The notes under the pieces were generated by a model. That model was not told the DNA's origin. It saw only the letters and a list, made by a program, of their open reading frames with translations, and made no database searches. The translations under genes were made by a program, and so were the position numbers. A stretch of DNA of 64,000 nt, from the NCBI RefSeq assembly GCF_015690355.1, contig NZ_JADPRT010000010.1, positions 1-64,000 of the forward strand, written 5' to 3'. Of the stretch, positions 51,725-60,060 are shown one piece after another (within the stretch, counting starts at the first letter, position 1; each line of letters begins with the position of its first letter). This DNA comes from Streptacidiphilus fuscans (GTDB lineage: Bacteria > Actinomycetota > Actinomycetes > Streptomycetales > Streptomycetaceae).

Positions 51725-52660
51725 ATGACCACCGACACCATCACCCCGGACCCCGGCAGCCCCGAAGGCCCCGCCACGCCCGCCACCGGCACGCCGCTGC
51801 TGGAGGCCACCGACGTCGTCATGCGCTTCGGCGGCCTCACCGCCGTCGGCGGCGTCGACCTCACCGTCAACACCGGCGAGATCATCGGCCTGATCGGCCC
51901 CAACGGCGCCGGCAAGACCACCTTCTTCAACTGCCTCACCGGCCTCTACGTCCCGACGGAGGGTCAGGTCCGGTACCAGGGAAAGGTCCTGCCGCCGACC
52001 CCGTACAAGGTCACCCAGGCCGGAATGGCCCGCACCTTCCAGAACATCCGCCTGTTCCACAACATGACGGTGCTGGAGAACGTCCTCGTCGGCCGCCACA
52101 CGCGAACCAAGGAGGGCATCATCTCGGCCGTCCTCCGCGGCCCGCGCTACCGCCGCGAGGAAGCCGAATCCCGCGCCAAGGCACTGGAGTTGCTGGAGTT
52201 CGTCGGCCTGGCCGGCAAACGCGACCACCTCGCCCGCAACCTGCCCTACGGCGAGCAGCGCAAGCTGGAGATCGCCCGCGCCATGGCCAGCGACCCCGGC
52301 CTGCTGCTCCTCGACGAGCCCACCGCCGGCATGAACCCCCAGGAGACCCGCGCCACCGAGGAGTTGGTCTTCGCCATCCGCGACCGCGGCATCGCCGTGC
52401 TGGTCATCGAGCACGACATGCGGTTCATCTTCAACCTGTGCGACCGCGTCGCCGTCCTGGTCCAGGGGACCAAACTGGTGGAGGGGGACGCGCAGACCGT
52501 CCAAAGCGACGAACGTGTCATCGCGGCGTACCTCGGCACGCCGTACGAGCCGGAGGCGGCGGAGGCAGCGGCGGCGGCAGAGGCCGCGGAACCACACGTG
52601 GAAAGCACGGAGAGCACCGACAGCACGGAGAGCTCGGAGAGCACGGAGGAGGACCAGTGA
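51725..52660 (+). CDS. livG: Branched-chain amino acid ABC ATPase LivG
   Basis: 311 residues from ATG 51725; a GTG at 51716, overlapping the livM stop, is an alternative. Walker A GPNGAGKT and Walker B LLLLDEP are intact, with the LivG-type signature segment NLPYGEQRKLEIARAM. The tail is Ala/Glu-rich and then a Ser/Thr/Glu repeat (ESTDSTESSESTEE), probably flexible. GTGA overlap with livF. Confidence 0.95.
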   Translation: MTTDTITPDPGSPEGPATPATGTPLLEATDVVMRFGGLTAVGGVDLTVNTGEIIGLIGPNGAGKTTFFNCLTGLYVPTEGQVRYQGKVLPPTPYKVTQAGMARTFQNIRLFHNMTVLENVLVGRHTRTKEGIISAVLRGPRYRREEAESRAKALELLEFVGLAGKRDHLARNLPYGEQRKLEIARAMASDPGLLLLDEPTAGMNPQETRATEELVFAIRDRGIAVLVIEHDMRFIFNLCDRVAVLVQGTKLVEGDAQTVQSDERVIAAYLGTPYEPEAAEAAAAAEAAEPHVESTESTDSTESSESTEEDQ

Positions 52661-53373
52661 CCGCGCTGCTCGAGGTCGAGGACCTCCGCGTCGCCTACGG
52701 CAAGATCGAGGCGGTGAAGGGCATCTCCTTCAGCATCGAGGCCGGGCAGGTCGTCTCACTGATCGGCACCAACGGCGCCGGCAAGAGCACCACGCTGCGC
52801 ACCATCTCCGGGCTGCTCAAGCCCGTCAGCGGCCAGGTCCGCTTCGAGGGCAGACGGATCGACGGCACCCCGGCCAACAAGATCGTCGGAATGGGCCTCG
52901 CCCACTCACCCGAGGGCAGACGCATCTTCGCCCGGATGACGATCGAGGAGAACCTGCTGCTCGGCGCGTTCCTGAGACGCGACCAGGCCGGCATCCAGGC
53001 GGACATGGACCGCGCCTACGAACGCTTCCCGATCCTCGGCGAACGCCGGAAGCAGGCGGCCGGCACGCTCTCCGGCGGCGAGCAGCAGATGCTGGCCATG
53101 GGCCGCGCGCTCATGTCCCAGCCGAAGCTGCTGATGCTCGACGAACCCAGCATGGGCCTCTCGCCGATCATGATGCAGAAGATCATGTCCACCATCGCCG
53201 AACTGCGCGACCAGGGCACAACCATCCTGCTCGTCGAGCAGAACGCCCAAGCCGCGCTCTCCCTCGCCGACCACGGCCACGTGATGGAGGTCGGCCGGAT
53301 CTCCCTCTCGGGCACCGGCCAGGACCTCCTCACCGACGAGTCGGTCCGCAAGGCCTACCTCGGCGAGGACTGA
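52657..53373 (+). CDS. livF: Branched-chain amino acid ABC ATPase LivF
   Basis: 238 residues, GTG start in the GTGA overlap. Walker A GTNGAGKS, signature LSGGEQQMLAMGRAL and Walker B LLMLDEPSMGL are intact. LivF with LivG forms the ATPase heterodimer. The operon ends at a bidirectional hairpin 20 bp after the stop. Confidence 0.95.
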   Translation: MTALLEVEDLRVAYGKIEAVKGISFSIEAGQVVSLIGTNGAGKSTTLRTISGLLKPVSGQVRFEGRRIDGTPANKIVGMGLAHSPEGRRIFARMTIEENLLLGAFLRRDQAGIQADMDRAYERFPILGERRKQAAGTLSGGEQQMLAMGRALMSQPKLLMLDEPSMGLSPIMMQKIMSTIAELRDQGTTILLVEQNAQAALSLADHGHVMEVGRISLSGTGQDLLTDESVRKAYLGED

Positions 53374-53393
53374 GCCACCTTCATCTCCGCACA

Positions 53394-53437
53394 ACGACGG
53401 AGGGGCGGCCCGCTCCTGCGGGACGCCCCTCCGTCGT
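53394..53437. terminator. Bidirectional terminator between livF and pdtaR
   Basis: ACGACGGAGGGGCG (53394-53407) pairs with CGCCCCTCCGTCGT (53424-53437), followed on the plus strand by a pyrimidine-rich tract. It serves the convergent livF and pdtaR. Confidence 0.8.
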
Positions 53438-53463
53438 CTTCGTCTCTTTCGTCGTCTTCTCGC

Positions 53464-54126
53464 CTACTCCTGCTCGGCACCCTGCTCAGCGGGCTCCGAC
53501 GTCTTCTTCTTCGCGTCCTGGGCCGCGCCCTCCTCGATGACGGCCTCGGCGACGGCCTTCATCGTCATCCGGCGGTCCATCGAGGTCTTCTGGATCCAGC
53601 GGAACGCGGCCGGCTCGGTCAGCCCGAACTTGGTCTGCAGCACGCTCTTGGCCCGGTCGACCAGCTTGCGGGTCTCCAGACGCTGGTTCAGGTCCTCGAT
53701 CTCCAGCTCCAGCGCGCGCATCTCGCTGTAGCGGGACACCGCCATCTCGATCGCCGGGACCAGGTCGGACTTGTTGAACGGCTTGACGATGTAGGCCATC
53801 GCCCCGGCGTCCCGCGCCCGGTCGACCAGCTCGCGCTGGGAGAACGCGGTCAGCATCAGCGTGGGCGCGATGTGCTCGTTGTGGATCTGCTCGGCGGCGG
53901 AGAGACCGTCCAGGACGGGCATCTTCACGTCAAGGATCACCAGGTCCGGCCGCAGCTCCTGCGCGAGCTTCACCGCGGTCTCGCCGTCACCGGCCTCGCC
54001 GACGACCGTGTAGCCCTCCTCTTCGAGCATCTCCTTGAGATCGAGGCGGATCAGTGCTTCGTCCTCCGCGATGACGACGCGGGTCGTCGTGGGGACGTGG
54101 TCCTGCTGCTCGTCGGCGGCGGTCAC
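53464..54126 (-). CDS. pdtaR: ANTAR-domain response regulator PdtaR
   Basis: 220 residues, GTG start after GAGGAG. The receiver domain (15-135) has Glu21/Asp22, phospho-acceptor Asp66 in LVILDVKMP and Lys115 in YIVKPFN. The C-terminal ANTAR domain (about 150-205: RKLVDRAKSVLQTKFGLTEP, AFRWIQKTSMD) binds dual-hexaloop RNA antiterminators. It resembles Mycobacterium tuberculosis Rv1626, whose kinase is PdtaS; no kinase is in this window. The last 15 residues are charged. Confidence 0.94.
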   Translation of the reverse strand: MTAADEQQDHVPTTTRVVIAEDEALIRLDLKEMLEEEGYTVVGEAGDGETAVKLAQELRPDLVILDVKMPVLDGLSAAEQIHNEHIAPTLMLTAFSQRELVDRARDAGAMAYIVKPFNKSDLVPAIEMAVSRYSEMRALELEIEDLNQRLETRKLVDRAKSVLQTKFGLTEPAAFRWIQKTSMDRRMTMKAVAEAVIEEGAAQDAKKKTSEPAEQGAEQE

Positions 54127-54217
54127 GATGCTCCTCGTAGCTCAGGGACTTACCAGCAGAAGACTACCTAGCTGCATCGTCAACGGTGCACACGGTATGG
54201 TGCTCATGCACACCGAC

Positions 54218-54300
54218 GCCGGGTTGGTGGAATGGCATACACGGATGTCTCAAACACATCTGCCTGAGAGGGCTTGCGGGTTCGAATCCCGCACCCGGCA
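54218..54300 (+). tRNA. tRNA-Leu (anticodon CAA)
   Basis: An 83-nt cloverleaf: acceptor GCCGGGT with ACCCGGC and discriminator A, anticodon stem GATGT/ACATC around CTCAAAC (anticodon CAA), a long variable arm characteristic of Leu, and T arm GCGGG-TTCGAAT-CCCGC. CCA is not encoded. Confidence 0.95.
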
Positions 54301-54403
54301 CCCTGATTCTCCTAGTATTCCCAGGTCTGGCCAACTCCGCTCGATCCAGCGAACCTGACCTGTTCCCCTGCGGCGCGACGACCCCCAGCCTCAGTGTGCA
54401 GGC

Positions 54404-55177
54404 ATGCGGTACGACCTCGACACGCGCAACCGCGCACTCACCCTGCTCCGCGACGGCGTGTCCAACGCGGAGGTGTCCCGACGTCTGGGCATCCCCTCAG
54501 GCACCGTGGCCTGGTGGCTCCATCGCGACCGCGCCCGGAACGGCGGTCTGCCCGGGGCGCACCGATCCACCTGCCACACCTGCCACGGCGATCCCCTGGA
54601 CCGCACCGCCTACGGCTACCTCCTGGGCCTCTACCTGGGCGACGGGCACATCTTCCAGTCGGGGAAGCACCGTGTTCCCAACCTGACCATCGCCTGCTGC
54701 GAGGACTGGCCGGGACTCATCGACGCCGCCGAGGACGCGGTGCGCCGCGTCTTCCCGCATAACTCACCCTGCCGGGTACGGCGCGTGGGGTGCACCTACG
54801 TGAAGGTCTACTCCAAGCATCTCGACTGCCACTTCCCCCAGCACGGCCCCGGCAAGAAGCACACCCGCCACATCCAGCTCGCGCCGTGGCAGAGGGAGAT
54901 CGTCGACGAGCACCCTTGGGAGCTGATCCGGGGTCTCGTGCACTCCGACGGGTGTCGAATCACGAACTGGACCACGCGACGCGGCAAGCGCTACGAGTAC
55001 CCGCGTTACTTCTTCACCAACGTCTCCGACGACATCCGGCGTATCTATACGGATGCCCTTGACAGGGTAGGCATAGCCTGGAAAGAGACGCGGCGCGGTT
55101 CGACCCCTTACAACATCTCGGTCGCCCGCCGAGAGTCCGTCCAGGTTATGGACGTGCATGTCGGACCGAAGTTCTGA
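54404..55177 (+). CDS. HTH-LAGLIDADG protein next to tRNA-Leu
   Basis: 257 residues. Residues about 5-42 form a homeodomain-like helix-turn-helix (VSNAEVSRRLGIPSGTVAWW). Then comes CHTCHGD and two LAGLIDADG-type helices: YGYLLGLYLGDG (70-81, Asp80) and WELIRGLVHSDG (172-183, Asp182), the expected catalytic acids of a two-motif homing endonuclease. I recall similar proteins, often annotated as transcriptional regulators, beside tRNA genes in Streptomyces. It may be a nuclease with a DNA-targeting arm, or a former endonuclease turned regulator like WhiA. No intron or intein is near. Confidence 0.72.
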   Translation: MRYDLDTRNRALTLLRDGVSNAEVSRRLGIPSGTVAWWLHRDRARNGGLPGAHRSTCHTCHGDPLDRTAYGYLLGLYLGDGHIFQSGKHRVPNLTIACCEDWPGLIDAAEDAVRRVFPHNSPCRVRRVGCTYVKVYSKHLDCHFPQHGPGKKHTRHIQLAPWQREIVDEHPWELIRGLVHSDGCRITNWTTRRGKRYEYPRYFFTNVSDDIRRIYTDALDRVGIAWKETRRGSTPYNISVARRESVQVMDVHVGPKF

Positions 55178-55255
55178 CGATTCCCAAGCGATCCGGGCCA
55201 TGCTCTTGGCTTTCCAAGGCGTTACCGCCGGTTCATGCGGCGTACGGAGGTGCGC

Positions 55256-55309
55256 ATGAGCGATGCTCAATTCTTCCTCAATAATCTTGACCCCTCTGAG
55301 CTGGGGTAA
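55256..55309 (+). CDS. Possible 17-residue leader peptide of the permease gene
   Basis: ATG AGC to TAA encodes MSDAQFFLNNLDPSELG. A GGAGG ribosome binding site lies 5 nt before the ATG, very well placed. It sits about 110 nt upstream of the permease start. It might be a leader peptide, the remnant of a longer gene, or chance. Confidence 0.35.
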   Translation: MSDAQFFLNNLDPSELG

Positions 55310-55316
55310 AGATTGC

Positions 55317-55355
55317 CCATGCAGGCATCTATTCAGTAACGACGTCTATGCATGG
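55317..55355 (+). promoter_or_regulatory. Inverted repeat upstream of the permease gene
   Basis: CCATGCA (55317-55323) and TGCATGG (55349-55355) are exact reverse complements 25 nt apart, in AT-richer DNA before the permease start. It could be an operator or an mRNA hairpin. Confidence 0.3.
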
Positions 55356-55419
55356 TGAAAAACCAGCCCTTAATGTGGGGCAACTCTCAAGCATCTGCTC
55401 CCCCACCGAGAGGCCCTGC

Positions 55420-57063
55420 ATGAGCACCACGTCCCAAGTCCAGGCACCCACCACGGAAGGCCGATCCCTCAAGCGTGAGGTCGGTCTGATCGGATTGATG
55501 TGGGCGTCCGTAGGTTCGATTATCGGATCTGGATGGCTGTACGGCGCCAAGAACGCCGTGATCATGGCCGGCCCGGCCGCCACCGTCTCATGGATCATCG
55601 GTGCCGTTGCGATCGTGCTCCTAGCACTGGTCCACGCGGAACTCGGTGGCATGTTCCCGGTCGCGGGCGGCACCGCCCGGTACCCGCACTACACCTTCGG
55701 CGGCCTTGCCGGGATGTCGTTCGGCTGGTTCTCCTGGCTCCAGGCGGCCACGGTCGCGCCGATCGAAGTCGAAGCCATGATCGGCTACGCGGGCAGCATC
55801 CCTCACTTCACGTGGGCAGCCACCCTCCAGAACGCCAACGGCACGCTCACCACCACCGGCTTCTTCGTCGCCATGATTCTGATGGCGGTCTTCGTCGCGA
55901 TCAACTTCCTCGGCGTGAAGGTGCTCGCCCACACGAACAGCGCCGCGACCTGGTGGAAGATCGCTGTCCCGCTGTTCACGATCTTCGTCGTCGCGCTGAC
56001 GCACTTCCACGGAGGCAACTTCACCTCGCACGGCTTCATGCCGTACGGCTCGAAGGGTGTCCTCGCCGCGATCAGCACCTCCGGCATCATCTTCGCCCTG
56101 CTCGGCTTCGAGCAGGCGATCCAGCTGGCCGGTGAGAGCAAGAACCCGAAGCGGGACATCCCGCGCGCCGTCCTCGGCTCTGTCACCATCGGTGCCGGCA
56201 TCTACCTGCTGCTGCAGGTCGCCTACATCGGCGCGCTGCCGGGTGCCTCCTTCGCCCACGGCTGGGCTGACCTGGCCTACAAGGGCATCTCCGGTCCCTG
56301 GGCGGGTCTCGCCTCGCTGGTCGGACTCGGCTGGCTCGCGTGGATCCTCTACATCGACGCCGTCATCTCCCCTGCCGGTACCGGCTTGATCTACACCACC
56401 TCGACCTCGCGCATCTCCTACGGTCTGAGCCGCAACGGCTACGCGCCGAAGCTGTTCGAGAAGACTGAGCGTCAGGGCGTGCCGTGGTTCGGTCTGATCA
56501 TCTCCTTCGTGATCGGCGTCGTCTGCTTCCTGCCCTTCCCGAGCTGGCAGCAGTTGGTCTCCTTCATCACCTCCGCCTCCGTGCTGATGTACGCGGGTGC
56601 CCCGTTGGCCTACGGCGCCCTGCGCAAGCAGCTGCCGAACCGTGAGCGCCCGTACCGCCTGCCGTTCGGTCAGGTCATCTCGCCGCTCTCGTTCGTCATC
56701 GCCAGCCTGATCATCTACTGGTCCGGCTGGAGCACCCTGTGGCGACTCGGCATCGCGATCGTCATCGGCTACGTGCTGATGGGCGCGTACGCCTGGTACG
56801 CCTCAGCCAAGGACTTCGACTACGCGCCGAAGATGGACTGGAAGTCGGCACAGTGGCTGCCGGTCTACCTGATCGGCATCGGCATCGTCTCGTGGCAGGG
56901 TCAGTTCGGCGGCACCGGCAACATCCCGCTCTGGGTCGACATGGGGATCATCGCGGTGATCTCGCTCGCGGTCTACTACTGGGCGATCGCGACCTCGCTG
57001 AAGACCGCCGAGATCGAGCGGAACATCGCGGACGTCGAGGTCGTCGACGAGGGCGGTCACTGA
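55420..57063 (+). CDS. APC family amino acid permease
   Basis: 547 residues from ATG 55420 (GAGAGG 6 nt upstream); an in-frame ATG at 55348 has no ribosome binding site. About 12 membrane helices. The substrate-site motif SVGSIIGSGWLYGA in helix 1 is the APC/LAT hallmark, and helix 6 has LGFEQAIQLAGESKNPKRDIP. It should exchange or import an amino acid; the substrate is not readable. Codon usage is less GC-biased near the N-terminus than in neighbouring genes (for example GATCGGATTGATG), suggesting transfer. Confidence 0.9.
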   Translation: MSTTSQVQAPTTEGRSLKREVGLIGLMWASVGSIIGSGWLYGAKNAVIMAGPAATVSWIIGAVAIVLLALVHAELGGMFPVAGGTARYPHYTFGGLAGMSFGWFSWLQAATVAPIEVEAMIGYAGSIPHFTWAATLQNANGTLTTTGFFVAMILMAVFVAINFLGVKVLAHTNSAATWWKIAVPLFTIFVVALTHFHGGNFTSHGFMPYGSKGVLAAISTSGIIFALLGFEQAIQLAGESKNPKRDIPRAVLGSVTIGAGIYLLLQVAYIGALPGASFAHGWADLAYKGISGPWAGLASLVGLGWLAWILYIDAVISPAGTGLIYTTSTSRISYGLSRNGYAPKLFEKTERQGVPWFGLIISFVIGVVCFLPFPSWQQLVSFITSASVLMYAGAPLAYGALRKQLPNRERPYRLPFGQVISPLSFVIASLIIYWSGWSTLWRLGIAIVIGYVLMGAYAWYASAKDFDYAPKMDWKSAQWLPVYLIGIGIVSWQGQFGGTGNIPLWVDMGIIAVISLAVYYWAIATSLKTAEIERNIADVEVVDEGGH

Positions 57064-57103
57064 TCCTCGTCATCGGTCCCTGACGGGACGTCCTGAACGA
57101 GCC

Positions 57104-57139
57104 GAGCCCGGCCGGAGCAATGTCGCTCCGGCCGGGCTC
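57104..57139. terminator. Terminator between the permease and pyk genes
   Basis: GAGCCCGGCCGGAGC (57104-57118) pairs perfectly with GCTCCGGCCGGGCTC (57125-57139), with a 6-nt loop. It serves both convergent genes. Confidence 0.85.
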
Positions 57140-57164
57140 TCTCGTGTGCGGACGCGGAGGAGCG

Positions 57165-58613
57165 TCAGCGGTTCTTGGGCGGGATCGGCAGATCGTCCTG
57201 GCCGACGTGGTGGACGCGGACGAGGTTGGTGGAGCCGGAGAGACCGGGCGGGGAGCCGGCGGTGATGACGACGATGTCGCCGACCTCGCAGCGGCCGATG
57301 GCCAGTAGCGCGGCGTCGACCTGGTCGATCATCTCGTCGGTGGTCTCCACGAACGGGCCGAGGAACGTCTCCACGCCCCAGGTCAGGGCGAGGCGGCTGC
57401 GCACCGAGGGCTCGTAGGTGAAGGCGAGGACCGGGATCGGCGAGCGGTAGCGGGAGAGCCGCCGCGCGGTGTCGCCGGACTGGGTGAACGCCACCAGGTA
57501 CTTGGCGTGCAGGAAGTCCCCGATCTCGGCCGCCGCTCGGGCGACCGCGCCGCCCTGGGTGCGCGGCTTGTTGGAGCCGGTCAGCGGCGGCAGCCCGGCG
57601 GAGAGGACGTCCTCCTCGGCCGCCTCGACGATGCGGCCCATGGTGCGGACCGTCTCGACGGGGTACTTGCCGACGCTGGTCTCGCCGGACAGCATCACCG
57701 CGTCGGCGCCGTCGAGCACGGCGTTGGCGACGTCGGACGCCTCGGCGCGGGTGGGCCGGGAGGCGCTGATCATCGACTCGAGCATCTGGGTCGCCACGAT
57801 GACCGGCTTGGCGTTGCGGCGGCAGAGCTTGATGGCGCGCTTCTGCACCAGCGGGACCTGCTCCAGCGGCATCTCGACGCCGAGGTCGCCGCGGGCGACC
57901 ATGACGCCGTCGAAGGCGTCGACGATCTCGGCGAGGTTGTCGACCGCCTGCGGCTTCTCGACCTTGGCGATGACCGGGACGAAACGTCCCTCCTCGCTCA
58001 TGATGCGGTGGACGTCCTTGATGTCGTCCGCGCTGCGGACGAAGGAGAGGGCGACCAGGTCGGCGCCCTGACGGAGACCCCAGCGCAGGTCGGCGACGTC
58101 TTTGTCGCTCAGCGCGGGGACGGAGACGGCCACACCGGGAAGGTTGAGGCCCTTGTGGTCGGAGACCATGCCGCCCTCGACGACCGTGCAGTGCACGTTC
58201 TGGCCGTCGACGGAGGTGACTTCGAGGGTGACCCGGCCGTCGTCGACGAGGATCCGCTCGCCGGGGGTGACGTCGCCGCAGAGGCCCTTGTAGGTGGTGC
58301 CGCAGCGGTTGCGGTCGCCCTCGACGTCGGCGGTGGTGATGGTGAACGCGTCGCCGCGTTCGAGGAGTACCGGTCCTTCGGCGAAGGTTTCGAGGCGGAT
58401 CTTGGGGCCCTGCAGGTCGACGAGGATGCCGACGCTGCGGCCGGTCTCGTCCGCGGCCTTGCGGACTCGGCGGTAGCGGTCCTCGTGCTCGGCGTGGCTG
58501 CCGTGGCTGAGGTTGAAGCGGGCCACATCCATTCCGGCCTGGACCAGGGACTTGATCTGGTCGTAGCTGTCGGTGGCGGGGCCTAGCGTACAAACGATTT
58601 TTGCTCGGCGCAT
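57165..58613 (-). CDS. pyk: Pyruvate kinase
   Basis: 482 residues. It makes pyruvate and ATP from phosphoenolpyruvate and ADP. MRRAKIVCTLGPATDS is the canonical N-terminus; DVARFNLSHGSHAEHE and the catalytic MVARGDLGVEMPLEQVP loop are intact. C-terminal sequence LVRVHHVGQDDLPIP is typical of the actinobacterial enzymes. Allosteric control cannot be read from sequence. Start ATG 58613. Confidence 0.97.
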   Translation of the reverse strand: MRRAKIVCTLGPATDSYDQIKSLVQAGMDVARFNLSHGSHAEHEDRYRRVRKAADETGRSVGILVDLQGPKIRLETFAEGPVLLERGDAFTITTADVEGDRNRCGTTYKGLCGDVTPGERILVDDGRVTLEVTSVDGQNVHCTVVEGGMVSDHKGLNLPGVAVSVPALSDKDVADLRWGLRQGADLVALSFVRSADDIKDVHRIMSEEGRFVPVIAKVEKPQAVDNLAEIVDAFDGVMVARGDLGVEMPLEQVPLVQKRAIKLCRRNAKPVIVATQMLESMISASRPTRAEASDVANAVLDGADAVMLSGETSVGKYPVETVRTMGRIVEAAEEDVLSAGLPPLTGSNKPRTQGGAVARAAAEIGDFLHAKYLVAFTQSGDTARRLSRYRSPIPVLAFTYEPSVRSRLALTWGVETFLGPFVETTDEMIDQVDAALLAIGRCEVGDIVVITAGSPPGLSGSTNLVRVHHVGQDDLPIPPKNR

Positions 58614-58809
58614 GGCACGAGCCTAGGCGCTACCCCGGGGTAGCTTGGTGGCGCCGACGGGGCGTCAGATGGCTTTTCTCCGACCGTGGGTTGAACTTTC
58701 CGAAACGTACGCACGCGTGAACTGCAGGGGAACACTTCCTTTCCGGTTCCGGTCCCCCCTTTCGAACGCGCGTCGAGCATCCCTAGCATCGGCCGGGTGG
58801 AGCGCGATC

Positions 58810-60060
58810 GTGGAGAAAGCTGACCGGCGAGGTACGAGGCCAGGTCGTCGGGGCCGGTACCGGACCGGCGTCGCGGTGGTGGCCGCGGCGTTGGCGCTGG
58901 CCGGACTGGCGGCGTGGGAGCTGTCCGGGGGCGCGCAGGGTTCGACGCGCGCCGGGGCGGCGAGCGGTACGCCGGTGGACTACCCGACGCTGCCGCACAC
59001 CGCCGTGCAGATCTCGCCGAGCGCCTGCGGCGCGGGCTGGACGCATCCGGCGGCCGGTCTGCAGGTGTTCGACGTGACGGACACCGGCGTCTCCCCCGCC
59101 GACGTGGATCTGGTGGAGCCCGCCACGGGCGCGGTCGTGGCGGAGGTGGAGGGCCTGGCGCCGAACCGCTCGCGGCCGTTGCTGGTCCACCTCGCGCCCG
59201 GCACGTACGCGTTCCGCTGCCTGCAGCAGGACGTGGACGCGGTGACCGGCCCGACGGTCACCGTCAAGGGCCCGAAGGGCGCAGGCACGTCAGGCGCAGC
59301 GGGCACGTCGTCGGAGGCGGGCAGCGGCACACCCGCGGTGGTCCCGGTGACGGAGCAGGACCTGATCCCGGCCACGCTCGCCTACCAGCACTGGGTCGCC
59401 GGTCAACTCCCCACTCTCGTCAGCGATGTGACGGCACTGCAGGCGGCCGTCAGCTCGGGCGACGTGGCGGGCGCGCGGCAGCACTGGCTGACGGCGCACC
59501 TCGACTACGAGCGCCTCGGCGCGGCCTACGGCGCGTTCGGCGACGTGGACGAGGAGATCAACGGCCCACGTCAGGACAGCACCGGGTTCCACGCGCTGGA
59601 GTACGGCCTGTGGCACGGCGCGTCGGCGTCGAGCCTGGCGCCCGTGGCGGCCAAGCTCCTCACCGACGTGCAGGGGCTGCAGACCTCCTGGGCGACGGTG
59701 CAGTTGGACCCGCTGGTACTGGGTGTGCGGGCGCACGAGATCGTCGAGAACGCGATCGAGTTCGAGCTGAGCGGGCGCACCGACTACGGCAGCGACTCCA
59801 ATCTGGCGACCGTGCAGGCGAATCTGGACGGCACGGCCGAAGTCCTCTCGCTGCTGCGCCCGTTGCTGACCAGCAGGGTCGACGTCCCGGCCGTCGACGC
59901 GGCGATGGCTGCCGCCCGTTCGGAGTTGGCCACGCTGAACGGCGCACCGCTCGCGTCGCTCGCGCAGGTGCCACGCGAGCAGCTGAACGCGGTGTTCGGG
60001 AACCTGGTGGAGCAACTCGCGCCGGTCGCTGCGGTGCTGGACGTGCGGAGGACGACATGA
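58810..60060 (+). CDS. efeO: EfeO-like iron-uptake component
   Basis: 416 residues from GTG 58810 (GGTGGAG about 7 nt upstream). A signal anchor (VAVVAAALALAGLAAW) is followed by a cupredoxin-like domain (about 55-150, PSACGAGWTHPAAGLQ) and an imelysin domain (about 175-416) containing the metal motif H-x-x-E in GFHALEYGLWHG. Extracytoplasmic, it helps deliver ferrous iron. Its stop overlaps efeB (ATGA). No efeU is in the window, so the permease must be elsewhere or absent. Confidence 0.88.
   Translation: MEKADRRGTRPGRRGRYRTGVAVVAAALALAGLAAWELSGGAQGSTRAGAASGTPVDYPTLPHTAVQISPSACGAGWTHPAAGLQVFDVTDTGVSPADVDLVEPATGAVVAEVEGLAPNRSRPLLVHLAPGTYAFRCLQQDVDAVTGPTVTVKGPKGAGTSGAAGTSSEAGSGTPAVVPVTEQDLIPATLAYQHWVAGQLPTLVSDVTALQAAVSSGDVAGARQHWLTAHLDYERLGAAYGAFGDVDEEINGPRQDSTGFHALEYGLWHGASASSLAPVAAKLLTDVQGLQTSWATVQLDPLVLGVRAHEIVENAIEFELSGRTDYGSDSNLATVQANLDGTAEVLSLLRPLLTSRVDVPAVDAAMAAARSELATLNGAPLASLAQVPREQLNAVFGNLVEQLAPVAAVLDVRRTT

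Noticed and set aside
54303..57063. Prophage or integrative element at tRNA-Leu
   Set aside because: No integrase, no duplicated tRNA 3' end and no phage genes; only a composition shift remains, reported separately.
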